Source: Methanocorpusculum sp. UBA424
GTDB taxonomy: Archaea > Halobacteriota > Methanomicrobia > Methanomicrobiales > Methanocorpusculaceae
Direction of reading: 5' to 3'
Length of the DNA: 41,158 nucleotides
NCBI GenBank assembly: GCA_002498375.1
Contig: DAHC01000014.1
Coordinates: 101,136 to 142,293, forward strand
Below the pieces are notes generated by a model that ran no database searches, was not told the origin of the DNA, and saw only the letters and a list, made by a program, of their open reading frames with translations. The translations under genes and the position numbers were made by a program. Of the stretch, positions 24,473-33,393 are shown piece after piece. Each line of letters begins with the position of its first letter. Position 1 is the first letter of the stretch.

Positions 24473-25276
24473 TTACCCGTACATTATGTCTTCATCGAAC
24501 GCAGTTGGAGGGACATCGCTCTTTTTCACGTCCTCGGCAAGTTTCTGGAGCATGGGTTCAATGGAATCGGCCTGGGCAATGAGCGGCTCGGTATCGAGCG
24601 CGAGACCGTAGATAGAACTGATGACAGAAAGACCGGCTGCTGAGGCACGAGGATCGACATCAAAGTTCGTTTCAACAAGAAAACCGGTGGCAGGAATGTT
24701 CCTCAGGCAGGCTTCCGTCAGAAATCCCCCAGTAATCCCAGTGACATTGAGGGCGGGGAGAATCTGACAGGAGGATTTGATTTTTTCAATGCCTTCAGAG
24801 GTCGTTGCAACGCCGAAGACGCGTTCCCCATCACCTCCGGTAACCACGCCCCCGATTAAAATAATTTCCCTAACTACGGTCCTGGCACAAAGCCATTCGA
24901 GGATCCGGGAAGGGATCGTACACGAGCCCTCATCGGAGACGGGGACGTCAGAGAGAACAATGAGCAGCCGGCCTTTTTCATAAAGACGAAGAGGAGCCTG
25001 GGCAAGCCCGGCGGTCGCGAGGGAAACAGCAGGTAGAAGCGGGCTCGCAATATTTCCGATATGGGTGAAGGATAATGCCTCTACCAGATATTGAACTGCA
25101 ATGCTTCCAACGAGGCCGGAACCCGGGAAACCAGCAATAAGGATTGTTTCTTTTGAGGAGGGTATCTCTGCCGAGACGCGAACCAGAGGGTCGTCGCCTG
25201 TGTGAAAGGCATTAACCATACATCTTGTGCCGCTGCCACCGCCTTCTGAACTTTTTTCCATACTCTTTAGTCTCAT
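24473..25276 (-). CDS. PAC2-family protein (proteasome assembly chaperone-like)
   Basis: A 267-residue protein. The PAC2 fold is shown by ILIAGFPGSGLVGSIAVQYL near the start, GRLLIVLSDVP, EIILIGGVVTG and the late ATGFLVETNFDVDPRASAAGL. Homologues help assemble proteasomes in eukaryotes and are common in archaea, where the role is inferred. The first ~35 residues (GGGSGTR ... HTGDD) are poorly conserved-looking, and in-frame ATGs at 25261 and 25219 are possible alternative starts. No transmembrane segment is evident. Confidence 0.82.
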   Translation of the reverse strand: MRLKSMEKSSEGGGSGTRCMVNAFHTGDDPLVRVSAEIPSSKETILIAGFPGSGLVGSIAVQYLVEALSFTHIGNIASPLLPAVSLATAGLAQAPLRLYEKGRLLIVLSDVPVSDEGSCTIPSRILEWLCARTVVREIILIGGVVTGGDGERVFGVATTSEGIEKIKSSCQILPALNVTGITGGFLTEACLRNIPATGFLVETNFDVDPRASAAGLSVISSIYGLALDTEPLIAQADSIEPMLQKLAEDVKKSDVPPTAFDEDIMYG

Positions 25277-25396
25277 TTTAGAGGGATAATACTTCGGATA
25301 CGGTCGAAGAGGAAATCGATACCACCCTCAAAGACTGAACGAATATACTGCACTGGAAAGCAACTAATTTTAGAATAGCCGTCCATACTATATGGT

Positions 25397-25741
25397 ATGC
25401 AGGAATACGAAGTAAAGCGCGGAAACACCAGCACTCTCGAAGAAAGGATAAAAACAGGGTTTTCAGATATTTTTGGCGTCAAACCAACCGTAAAAGACGG
25501 CCATTATACGATTTCCTACGGAAGCATGTCACGCCTCGAAGTATGGGCCGGAGAAAAAAACAAGACCTTGATGGTGGATACGGAAACGGATGCGACCATC
25601 CTTTCGATGCCGGACGAACAGGCAGACCCAATCATTCTGGACACAAATAAAAAGTTCAGAGCCTATCTTGATTTTGTCACCTGTTTTACCACAAAGGAAC
25701 GGGTCAAACGGGCAAAGAAAGCAGCCGAGAAGGAAGAATAA
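25397..25741 (+). CDS. Small conserved archaeal protein (DUF5611-like)
   Basis: A 114-residue acidic/basic protein beginning MQEYEVKRGNTSTLEERI and ending in a charged tail RAKKAAEKEE. A compact alpha/beta domain is likely in the first ~95 residues (SYGSMSRLEVWAGEKNKTL, FRAYLDFVTCFTTKERVKRA). It resembles the DUF5611 family of methanogens from memory; no function is known. It stands alone, divergent from the PAC2 gene and convergent with leuS, and ends near T-runs at 25751-25768 that can terminate it. Confidence 0.75.
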   Translation: MQEYEVKRGNTSTLEERIKTGFSDIFGVKPTVKDGHYTISYGSMSRLEVWAGEKNKTLMVDTETDATILSMPDEQADPIILDTNKKFRAYLDFVTCFTTKERVKRAKKAAEKEE

Positions 25742-25790
25742 AATACAAAAATTTTTCTCTATTTTTTTGAGTCAAACTATTTACGAAATC

Positions 25791-25821
25791 AAAAAAAAAA
25801 GATTTGAGTGAAGGTTCACTC
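25791..25821 (-). terminator. Hairpin plus T10 at the end of leuS
   Basis: GAGTGAA (25806-25812) and TTCACTC (25815-25821) form a 7-bp stem around two bases. On the minus strand it is followed five bases later by ten T residues (25791-25800). The stem covers the leuS stop codon (25816-25818), the same arrangement as at guaB. Confidence 0.7.
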
Positions 25822-28614
25822 GATAACAAGCGCCGGCTTGAAGGGTAATGCCGATTTTGCTTTCGGGTGGGTACTTTCCTCTGCAGAGACGATCTCAACA
25901 GAGAGTCTGCATTCCTTTTCAATGAAGGCAGATGCTGCCTTGAAGATAGCTTCCTCGTCAACACCGTCTGCGATCGCAGATACCAGTTCCGGTGAAAGCG
26001 AGTGGATCAGCTTAACGGTCTGGAGAGAAGCATCGGTCGCCTCTTTTCCTTTTGCACGGAGCGATTCGTCGGCCATGACCGTCTTGATAACATTTCTCTT
26101 ATCTTCGGCACCGGCCACAATGGAGAAGAGATGACGCTTCCACTGCGGAGCGATGAAGAGCGTGACATTTGATGCCTCGATCTGAACGAGTTTAAGGATC
26201 GACTGAATATCTTCAACGGTCCTCTGAATAAGAGACTCGGAGATCTCGACCGATTTGTTGATCTTGGACTCGTCAGCCACCGGCCATGCTGCGAATGAAA
26301 CAAGCCCCTCGTGACCGGTTTCCTTCCAGAGTTTCTCGGCCGTGTACGGGATGACCGGAGCCATCAGACGGATCCACTCGGACATGATCTCTTTCTGGAC
26401 AGCGCCGCCGGACGAGCCTTCGGGAAGCCGTCTGCGGTACCATGCGAGATCCGAGACAACACCGTTGTAGGCTTCCTGCAGAGCCTGCCTGGTCTGGAAA
26501 GCGCAAAGACACTTCGTCGTTGCAGCGATCCGCTGCTGCATGCGGGATACGAGCCAGGCATCGATCGGCGTGGTCCCGGACGCATCCGAGGAATCCAGAA
26601 CGATCTGCCACATCCGCTCGATCTGTTTCTTGACGGAGAGAACGAGCTCGTTTCTCCAGTCGAAATCCTGCCAGGGTTCGGCAGAACCGACAAGGAACAT
26701 ACGAACCGTATCCGCTCCGAACTCGTTTGCCGCATCCTCTAACAGGAAAACATTTCCTTTCGAGGAGGACATCTTCATACCATTCAGCAGTCCCATCCCG
26801 AAAACGACCATGCCTTTCGGCTGGAGGTTGTCCGGGAAGATCGCCTTGTGATGGAAGAGCTGGAAGGTCAGGTGATTGGAGATCAGATCCTTGGCGCTGA
26901 ACCGGTAATCATACGGATACCAGTACAGGAACTCGGAACGGAGCTCATGTAAGGTGGCCTCGTCGACCGGCATGTTTGTCGGGTCGCCAATTCCAAGGAA
27001 GATGTAGTCAAAGACCGCTGGTATGAGTTTTTCAGCTGGAATCTTTGAAATTTTATAGGAAATGGTGTAATAGGCCATGTAGACGGTCGAGTCCGAGAGG
27101 GGCTCGAACAGCCATTTGGGATCCCATGGGACATGGGTCCCGAGACCGACACGGCGGGAACACGGCCACTCCTTAAGCCAGTCGATAGTGCGTTCGAACT
27201 CGGCGCGAACCTCGGCCGGAACGAGTTCAACTTTCGGAAGCTGCTCGTGGACCTGAGCTTTCCAGGCCTGATCACCGTAGTTCAGGAACCACTGATCATC
27301 CAGAATCTTGACATACACGCGTCCGCCGCAGCGGCAGATCACGCGTTTCTGACTCATCTCGTGGAAGATGATCGAACCGCGCTCATCAGTAAATTCGCGG
27401 GTTACATCCTCACGCGCCTGACGAACGGATTTCCCTGCATGGATACCGCAGTTATCATTGAGTTTTCCTTTCGAGAACTCTGCTGTGTAAAGCTCCTGCG
27501 TGAGATCATCCATCCGCGGATCTTCCTGGTTCGGGATCTTGTTCTTCTCGACGATGTCCTGTGCCGGAATCGTTCCGTAGTTTGGCACGGTGACCAGAGG
27601 AATCGCTTTGATATCCGTATACTTTCCTTTTTCCTGAAGATCGCGAAGAGCGATGTAATCGAACGGCGCGTGGGCCGGGACACTCATTACAAGACCGGAA
27701 CCCATGTCGGGGTCAACAAAGGAAGCAGGAAGGATCGGAACATCGGCGCCGGTATAGGGATTCTTTGCGGTCTTGTCGATGAGTTCGGTTCCATGAAGCG
27801 TTGAGAGTTCGACAACGGTGTGTTTCTGCATCCGGAGTTTTTCCGCTGCTTCCGAACTGATGATCCATTTCTGGCCATCGACTTCAGCTTTTACGTACGT
27901 GGTTTCCGGATTTGCCCAGAGATTGGTCACGCCGAAGATGGTCTCGGGACGAAGCGTGGCGCACGGGATCTGATACTCTCCGAACTGATACATCACGAAC
28001 ACAAAGTGCATTATCTCGGCAGATTCACCTTCAAGAAGATCGTGATCGCCTACCGGCTGATCGCATGCCGGACAGTATCTTACCGGATACTCACCTTTCT
28101 GAACTTTTCCCTGCCCGTAGATGTGCGTATACTGCCATTCGATAAACTTGCTGTATTGGGGGATGATGGTCGTGAACCGGCGTCTCCAGTCAATGGAAAG
28201 GCCGAGCTGTTTCATTACGCGCTCATATTCATCGGCAAAATAGTTTACGATCGTTATCGGGTCAGTAAAATTTGCAATCGTCTCCTTTGGAACACGGTAG
28301 AGTTCGCCGTAGAGCTTGAGCGTTTTTTCATCTTTATTCGCGATGCGTTTTGCGATACCGAGAACCGGAGCTCCGGTAACATGGAACGCCATCGGGAAAA
28401 GCACCTGCTTTCCCTGCATTCTCCAAAAGCGGGCAACCACGTCGGGTATGATGTAGGTCCTCCCGTGACCCACATGCATTGCGCCGCTCGGATACGGGAA
28501 GGCTACGTTTACGTACAGCTTGTCTTTCGTTTCATCAGGATTTGATTCGAAGGCCGGGATCCACTCTGCTCGGATCTCCGGTTCAATTTCGCTCATTACC
28601 AGGGTATTTGCCAT
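25816..28614 (-). CDS. leuS: Leucyl-tRNA synthetase, archaeal type
   Basis: A 932-residue class I synthetase. The HIGH-like motif is PSGAMHVGHGRTY and the KMSKS loop is KMSSSKG. An editing (CP1) domain holds the region DPDMGSGLVMSVPAHAPFDY with its conserved aspartate and threonine-area residues. CPACDQPV near residue 190 is a zinc-type motif. The ATG at 28614 (MANTLVMSE) is preferred over an in-frame GTG four codons earlier because AGGTGA lies at the right distance before it and overlaps the GTG. It follows the PIN-ATPase gene by about 20 bases on the same strand and may be co-transcribed. Confidence 0.96.
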   Translation of the reverse strand: MANTLVMSEIEPEIRAEWIPAFESNPDETKDKLYVNVAFPYPSGAMHVGHGRTYIIPDVVARFWRMQGKQVLFPMAFHVTGAPVLGIAKRIANKDEKTLKLYGELYRVPKETIANFTDPITIVNYFADEYERVMKQLGLSIDWRRRFTTIIPQYSKFIEWQYTHIYGQGKVQKGEYPVRYCPACDQPVGDHDLLEGESAEIMHFVFVMYQFGEYQIPCATLRPETIFGVTNLWANPETTYVKAEVDGQKWIISSEAAEKLRMQKHTVVELSTLHGTELIDKTAKNPYTGADVPILPASFVDPDMGSGLVMSVPAHAPFDYIALRDLQEKGKYTDIKAIPLVTVPNYGTIPAQDIVEKNKIPNQEDPRMDDLTQELYTAEFSKGKLNDNCGIHAGKSVRQAREDVTREFTDERGSIIFHEMSQKRVICRCGGRVYVKILDDQWFLNYGDQAWKAQVHEQLPKVELVPAEVRAEFERTIDWLKEWPCSRRVGLGTHVPWDPKWLFEPLSDSTVYMAYYTISYKISKIPAEKLIPAVFDYIFLGIGDPTNMPVDEATLHELRSEFLYWYPYDYRFSAKDLISNHLTFQLFHHKAIFPDNLQPKGMVVFGMGLLNGMKMSSSKGNVFLLEDAANEFGADTVRMFLVGSAEPWQDFDWRNELVLSVKKQIERMWQIVLDSSDASGTTPIDAWLVSRMQQRIAATTKCLCAFQTRQALQEAYNGVVSDLAWYRRRLPEGSSGGAVQKEIMSEWIRLMAPVIPYTAEKLWKETGHEGLVSFAAWPVADESKINKSVEISESLIQRTVEDIQSILKLVQIEASNVTLFIAPQWKRHLFSIVAGAEDKRNVIKTVMADESLRAKGKEATDASLQTVKLIHSLSPELVSAIADGVDEEAIFKAASAFIEKECRLSVEIVSAEESTHPKAKSALPFKPALVIE

Positions 28615-28634
28615 TGTTGTTTTCACCTATTGTG

Positions 28635-30650
28635 TTAATCGACGGGACGGATCTTCAGTTCCTCATCGGCACCGTAGCGCCGTATCATTTCCATAGCGAT
28701 ACTTGAGTTTCGTGCGAGATGGATTTCACCGTAATCATCAACAGTTGCGGTAAACAGGTACTCTTTTCCTGAGAAAAGGTCTACGATCTTGCCTGCATAA
28801 TCCGGACAGATGATGGATAACTGTTTCTTCTCGCTCTTGATCTTAAATCCGGCAGACCCGCTGACGGGCGCCGGGACGTCATTGAAGAGGACCTCCCGTC
28901 CCGGCAGGTCGCTTAGCGGGCGGACATCGATTCCAACACCAACTTTGCTGACTACGGCAGCGATATTTTTGCCGGCTTTGCCGATAGCTGCAGGAACATC
29001 AGCATCCTCGATATATACGGCGGCTTTCGTATCGGTGATCATGCGGACAACGATATCGCCTTCGGTGAACCGGCGGATCTCGTTCTGGATCTCCTTTTCC
29101 AAAACGACCCATGCCGGATTGTCATCGGTAACTTCGAAGGTCGGCATGCTGTGAACCGGAGGTGCAGAGCGCTCCTCTTGGGCAGGCTGCTCTGGAACTG
29201 CCGGAACCGGGGCTGGTGCTTTTGTTTCGGCAGCCGGGGCCTGGGTCAGTGCGGGAGCGGCTTTTGGAATGACAACCGGACTGACTTTGGGCAGACCCGC
29301 AGCTGGCGTGACCATGACCTCGCCTTCATATCTGAAAGCTTCTGCGGCAGTTTCCTGCGTAATGATATTAGTGAGCCTGACGATCGGACGAATCTGGGGG
29401 TCGCCGATTTGTTCAAGAGCTTTTGGCACGCCGAATCCGGTCGACACGTTATAGATTTCAGAGATGTCCCCGGTTTTGACAAACACCATCGTAGCAACGA
29501 TCTGCGGGATCAGATTCAGATCGACGAGGCTTGCAAGACGGATCATGGCATCCAGAGCCGATTTCGCGTGCAGACCTCCGATGACTTTGATGCCTGACAG
29601 ACGGAGATCGGCAAAGACCGAAAGTTCTTCGCTTCTGCGCATCTCGTCAAAAATAACATAATCCGGACGGAGCAAAGTCAGCACTTCACCTGTGGCGGCG
29701 ATACTGCCGTCAAGGGATGTATACTGCGTAATACTGTCTGGAACCATCAGATCGCGGGGAGATTCGATCGTCTTGACGATGAAGTTCTGACTGCCGAGAT
29801 AGATCGCGATGTTCTGTTCAAGCGTGGATTTCCCGGAGCCGGGCGTTCCCACAATGAGCATACCGCCGGCTCCTTCTTTAAGACGGTCCTTGAGTGCCGC
29901 CGCATAGTTGTAGGACTCGAAGGAAACTTCACGGGTTGGGCGGACAACGGTCACTTCGATGCCGTCGGAAAACGGCGGGCGGGTCGTTGTGATCCGCATC
30001 GAGCCGATCTGGGATACAGTAACCCCGGGCATCTCAACCTCGACAAATCCGTCGGGATGACGTTTGGCACGCTCAAGACACTCCTGGGCGATGGCGCGAA
30101 GTTCATACTCGGTGGCCGGAGCTTCCCTGATCTGGACAAGACGTGACTCTTTGATCGTTCCTTTGCGGGCGCAGGGAGCCACACGCTCTTTTAAGTACAC
30201 GGCAAAGGTATTCTCGTCAAAGAATTCGTCGATCTGAAGAGGAGAAAAGGTGTCCGTCGTCTCGGACTTCAGATAGATGACGTCAAGTCCTTTCGCTCTG
30301 GCAACTTCCGCCTGAACATAATCACTTGTAAGGAACGTGGCACTGTGTTCAATCGCAACTGCCCGGATCATGGAATCGATTTCGCCGCCGCCGGCTAATT
30401 TGACCTGTTCCAGTCTCGGTCTTTCACCGACATATTGGAGAGTGATCCTGCCCTGTTTGGCTAGAGCACAAAGTTTCTGCAGCTCGGCAAGACCGGAGAA
30501 GCCTATCTCTCTGCCCTGATTTGCCTGTGCCTCGAGTTCGGCAAAGACTGCTTCAGGTATTATTATCGTTGCGTCACGGTATTCCCCTTTCTCGATCAGG
30601 GCGGTAACGCGGCCGTCAATGACGACGCTGGTATCAGGTACGAGTATCAT
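28635..30650 (-). CDS. PIN domain-ATPase-KH protein
   Basis: A 671-residue archaeal protein with three parts. An N-terminal PIN nuclease-like domain (about 1-130) begins ILVPDTSVVIDGRVTALIEKG and keeps acidic residues (Asp, Glu, and ATFLTSDYVQA). The middle is a VirB11/PilT-type ATPase with Walker A GTPGSGKST and a Walker B-like YVIFDEMRRSEEL. A proline/alanine-rich linker (APAPVPAVPEQPAQ) leads to a KH-like RNA-binding domain (VPAAIGKAGKNIAAVV) at the end. The family is conserved in archaea and suspected to act on RNA, but its role is not settled. ATG 30650 was taken because the upstream TTG would extend it by only five codons. Confidence 0.9.
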   Translation of the reverse strand: MILVPDTSVVIDGRVTALIEKGEYRDATIIIPEAVFAELEAQANQGREIGFSGLAELQKLCALAKQGRITLQYVGERPRLEQVKLAGGGEIDSMIRAVAIEHSATFLTSDYVQAEVARAKGLDVIYLKSETTDTFSPLQIDEFFDENTFAVYLKERVAPCARKGTIKESRLVQIREAPATEYELRAIAQECLERAKRHPDGFVEVEMPGVTVSQIGSMRITTTRPPFSDGIEVTVVRPTREVSFESYNYAAALKDRLKEGAGGMLIVGTPGSGKSTLEQNIAIYLGSQNFIVKTIESPRDLMVPDSITQYTSLDGSIAATGEVLTLLRPDYVIFDEMRRSEELSVFADLRLSGIKVIGGLHAKSALDAMIRLASLVDLNLIPQIVATMVFVKTGDISEIYNVSTGFGVPKALEQIGDPQIRPIVRLTNIITQETAAEAFRYEGEVMVTPAAGLPKVSPVVIPKAAPALTQAPAAETKAPAPVPAVPEQPAQEERSAPPVHSMPTFEVTDDNPAWVVLEKEIQNEIRRFTEGDIVVRMITDTKAAVYIEDADVPAAIGKAGKNIAAVVSKVGVGIDVRPLSDLPGREVLFNDVPAPVSGSAGFKIKSEKKQLSIICPDYAGKIVDLFSGKEYLFTATVDDYGEIHLARNSSIAMEMIRRYGADEELKIRPVD

Positions 30651-30723
30651 AAAATATTCAACCAATATTTATGGGGTTTCAATAGGATATTAGTATAGTG
30701 TTCCAAAAGGCGCAGTAAATGAT

Positions 30724-31095
30724 TCACCGGGAGTAGATTTCTGCAGGATCCTTCAATCTCGGAAGAATCACCTCGCCTTCCATCGTTCTAAAAAAACAAC
30801 TGGCGTATCCTTCATGGCAGGCACACCCGGTCTGCTCGACCAGATACAACAGACAATCCTCATCGCAGTCGACACAGATACGGACGATCTTCTGCAGGTG
30901 ACCCGACTCCTCGCCTTTTTTCCAGAGTTTGTTTCTCGAACGGCTGAAGTAGTGGGCATAACCGGTCGACCTCGTCAGAGAAACGGCCTCTTCGTTGGCA
31001 TAAGCAAACATGAGGACCTGAAGGGTCTTTGCGTCCTGAACGATCACCGGGATGAGTCCGTCATTGTACTTGAGTGAAGGGAAAAGATCAGGCAT
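30724..31095 (-). CDS. hisI: Phosphoribosyl-AMP cyclohydrolase
   Basis: A 123-residue enzyme of histidine synthesis that opens the adenine ring of PR-AMP. The metal-binding CVDCDEDC and CACHEGYASCFFR motifs, and WKKGEESGHLQ, are intact. It is the monofunctional archaeal form, without a fused HisE domain. The start follows the methyltransferase stop by two bases, making it the last gene of a hisF-methyltransferase-hisI unit. Confidence 0.95.
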   Translation of the reverse strand: MPDLFPSLKYNDGLIPVIVQDAKTLQVLMFAYANEEAVSLTRSTGYAHYFSRSRNKLWKKGEESGHLQKIVRICVDCDEDCLLYLVEQTGCACHEGYASCFFRTMEGEVILPRLKDPAEIYSR

Positions 31096-31097
31096 GA

Positions 31098-31673
31098 TTA
31101 CTCACTGTTGGTTTTTTTATGAGATAAGAGGATCTCTTCCCGGCGGTTGTTCACGCCTTTTATCCGAAGATCCCACGAGACCGCGGAAATATCGGACGGA
31201 CCGAAAAGGGAGATGAGTTCCTCAGGTTCGAAATAATGCGTAACGATCCCGTCTCCCCGAAGAAATGACGACGGCTCGACCTCCGTCCCTTTTCCATACC
31301 GGAAATCATTTCTGGAAAAATCCTTGAAATACAAAACACCCCCGGGTTTTAGGACACGAAGCATCTCATCAGCCGCAGTTTTCCTTTCCAAAAATGAAAG
31401 ATGACCGAGAACATGCCAGCAGAAAATGATATCGAATACTGAATCTTTAAACGGAAGAAACCGGACATCTCCAACCAGAGCCGATGGGCCGGCAAGTTGA
31501 ACGGCGGCGGATGAAATATCGATCCCGACCGCGTTTTGGCCGAGTGAACGAAGGGTCTTTCCGTTCCCGCATCCTGTCTCGAGAACGAGAGCGTTTTCCG
31601 GGATCTCGGGCAGGAGATAGGATGCCCCTGCCCACAGGGACCCGCGTGTCTGATAATCGGTCTGCCAGCCCAT
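31098..31673 (-). CDS. Class I SAM-dependent methyltransferase
   Basis: A 191-residue methyltransferase. Motif I is VLETGCGNGKTL, followed by NAVGIDISSAAV (motif II acidic position), the FDIIFCWHVLGHL motif IV-like stretch and LRVLKPGGVLYFKDF. It is short, with no obvious accessory domain, so the substrate cannot be read. Its ATG overlaps the hisF stop (TAATG) and its stop is two bases before hisI, so it sits inside a his operon. Small-molecule or tRNA substrates are both possible. Confidence 0.85.
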   Translation of the reverse strand: MGWQTDYQTRGSLWAGASYLLPEIPENALVLETGCGNGKTLRSLGQNAVGIDISSAAVQLAGPSALVGDVRFLPFKDSVFDIIFCWHVLGHLSFLERKTAADEMLRVLKPGGVLYFKDFSRNDFRYGKGTEVEPSSFLRGDGIVTHYFEPEELISLFGPSDISAVSWDLRIKGVNNRREEILLSHKKTNSE

Positions 31674-32479
31674 TACAACCGGACCAGAACTCCACGGGAT
31701 GCCAGATACTCCTTCACGGACCGGATCGTCATCTCTCCGTAATGGAACACGCTTGCCGCAAGACAGGCATCGGCTTTTCCTTTCACAAAGCCGTCATAAA
31801 AATGTTCAAGGGTCCCGACCCCGCCTGAGGCGATCACCGGAACATCGACATTTTCCGAGATGGCCGCGGTGATTTCCAGATCGAAACCGGTCTTGACGCC
31901 GTCTGTTTCCATGGATGTAAGAAGGATCTCGCCGGCCCCCCGTTCCACCCCATTCTGCGCCCAGGAGACGGCATCGATGCCGGTCCGCTGGCTGCCGCCG
32001 TAGATCACCACTTCATACCAGCAGACTCTCCCGTCCGCGAGATGGATCGGGGTCACGCCGTCTCGCATCTCGTAATTTCTCCGGACATCCTCGGCAAGAA
32101 CGATACACTGATTCCCGAACAGACGTGAAACTTCGTTGATTACGTCAGGGGTTTTTACCGCAGACGTGTTCAGACTTACCTTATCGGCGCCGGCACGTAG
32201 GATCTCCTGAATATCTTTGACCGTACGGATCCCGCCGCCGACCGTCAACGGAAGAAACAGCTGATCGGCAGCCCGACCGATCACATCGATCATCGTGTCG
32301 CGATTGTCCTTGGAAGCCGCAATATCCAGAAATACGACCTCATCGGCACCCTGTTCATTATATCTTGAGGCAAGCTCGACAGGGTCGCCTGCATCGCGAA
32401 GCCCTTCAAAATTTACGCCTTTTACTACCCGTCCTGCTTTCAGATCAAGACAGGGAATGATTCGCCGGGTAAGTCCCAT
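31673..32479 (-). CDS. hisF: Imidazole glycerol phosphate synthase subunit HisF
   Basis: A 268-residue (beta-alpha)8 barrel, the cyclase that takes ammonia from HisH and PRFAR to form IGP and AICAR. The start RRIIPCLDLKAGRVVKG with its catalytic aspartate, the phosphate-binding VGGGIRTV, the VSLNTSA block and the second aspartate in GIDAVSWAQNG are present, ending with ASGGVGTLEHF. hisH is not in the window. It leads a three-gene unit with tight overlaps. Confidence 0.96.
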   Translation of the reverse strand: MGLTRRIIPCLDLKAGRVVKGVNFEGLRDAGDPVELASRYNEQGADEVVFLDIAASKDNRDTMIDVIGRAADQLFLPLTVGGGIRTVKDIQEILRAGADKVSLNTSAVKTPDVINEVSRLFGNQCIVLAEDVRRNYEMRDGVTPIHLADGRVCWYEVVIYGGSQRTGIDAVSWAQNGVERGAGEILLTSMETDGVKTGFDLEITAAISENVDVPVIASGGVGTLEHFYDGFVKGKADACLAASVFHYGEMTIRSVKEYLASRGVLVRL

Positions 32480-32532
32480 AGGTTAGTGTTGGTGTTTTTT
32501 GGAGAAAAGCCTGTTTGAAAAAGGAGAATGGA

Positions 32533-33387
32533 TCACTTTTCCAGAAACGCAGTCAGATCGTTCATTCTGTTAATTGTATCCCGATATCCGTCATCATAAA
32601 GAGCGGCGAGCTTCGTCTTGTTTGTCTCGACCCTGCCGATGTTCACCGGTTTTTGGGGCCGGATAACAAATGCCCGGGCGGCAGATTCCTCTTGTGCAAG
32701 AAGATCCAGAGTCTGGTTATACCGAACATGCCGGGTGGCTAGCTGATCGACAAGATGCGGATACTTCCTATAGAACATTTTCAGAATCGGAACGATCTTC
32801 ATCGGCTTTTTTCGATAGGTGATGTCCTGCGTCAGAACAATGACGTTTTTGGCATTCCCGTCGTCGATGGACCGCTGCAAAGGAATCGAATCCACCGCCC
32901 CGCCGTCAAGGTATTCTTTTCCATTGATTTTGACAGGTTTTGCAAGGAGGGGGAGAGAACTCGAAGCCTGAAGTATATCCACCTCTTCACGCATATTTTT
33001 CAGATGAAAATATTCAGCTTTGCCTGTTTCACAATTGGTAACGACAACAGAAAGTGTTCCGGGATATCTGGAAAACGTATCATAATCATACGGATCGAGT
33101 TCGTCTGGAATAATATGATAGAGCATCTCGGGACCGAATAAATTCCCGGTCGTCAAAAGATTTCGAAGACTGCAGTACCGTTTGTCTCCGACATAGTCGG
33201 TCGTTACCCGATAAGCCCGTCCACGCTGTTTGGCGATGAACGATGCAGCATTGCAGGCACCAACGGATACCCCGTAGCAACGGGAAAACTCCAGATCATT
33301 ATCCAAAAATGCATCAATGACTCCTGTCGTATATGCTCCGCGCATCCCGCCCCCTTCGAAGATCAAGCCTGCAGAATACAGAGACAT
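32533..33387 (-). CDS. Patatin-like phospholipase (copy A)
   Basis: A 284-residue patatin-family hydrolase. It has the oxyanion-hole GGGMRGAYTTGVIDAF, the nucleophile elbow GVSVGAC, and the catalytic aspartate in DGGAVDS, so it looks active on lipid acyl esters. No signal peptide is visible, so it is probably cytoplasmic or loosely membrane bound. It lies six bases downstream of a close paralogue, with a GGAGAAG ribosome-binding site inside the end of that gene, and is surely co-transcribed with it. The pair is a tandem duplication. Confidence 0.9.
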   Translation of the reverse strand: MSLYSAGLIFEGGGMRGAYTTGVIDAFLDNDLEFSRCYGVSVGACNAASFIAKQRGRAYRVTTDYVGDKRYCSLRNLLTTGNLFGPEMLYHIIPDELDPYDYDTFSRYPGTLSVVVTNCETGKAEYFHLKNMREEVDILQASSSLPLLAKPVKINGKEYLDGGAVDSIPLQRSIDDGNAKNVIVLTQDITYRKKPMKIVPILKMFYRKYPHLVDQLATRHVRYNQTLDLLAQEESAARAFVIRPQKPVNIGRVETNKTKLAALYDDGYRDTINRMNDLTAFLEK

Positions 33388-33393
33388 ACAGTA

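Noticed and set aside
26883..28545. Several long frames antisense to or shifted within leuS
   Set aside because: leuS motifs are complete and in frame across the region; the others are shadows with no family signature.
28615..28626. GTG start four codons upstream of leuS
   Set aside because: The GTG is part of the AGGTGA ribosome-binding site that serves the ATG at 28614.
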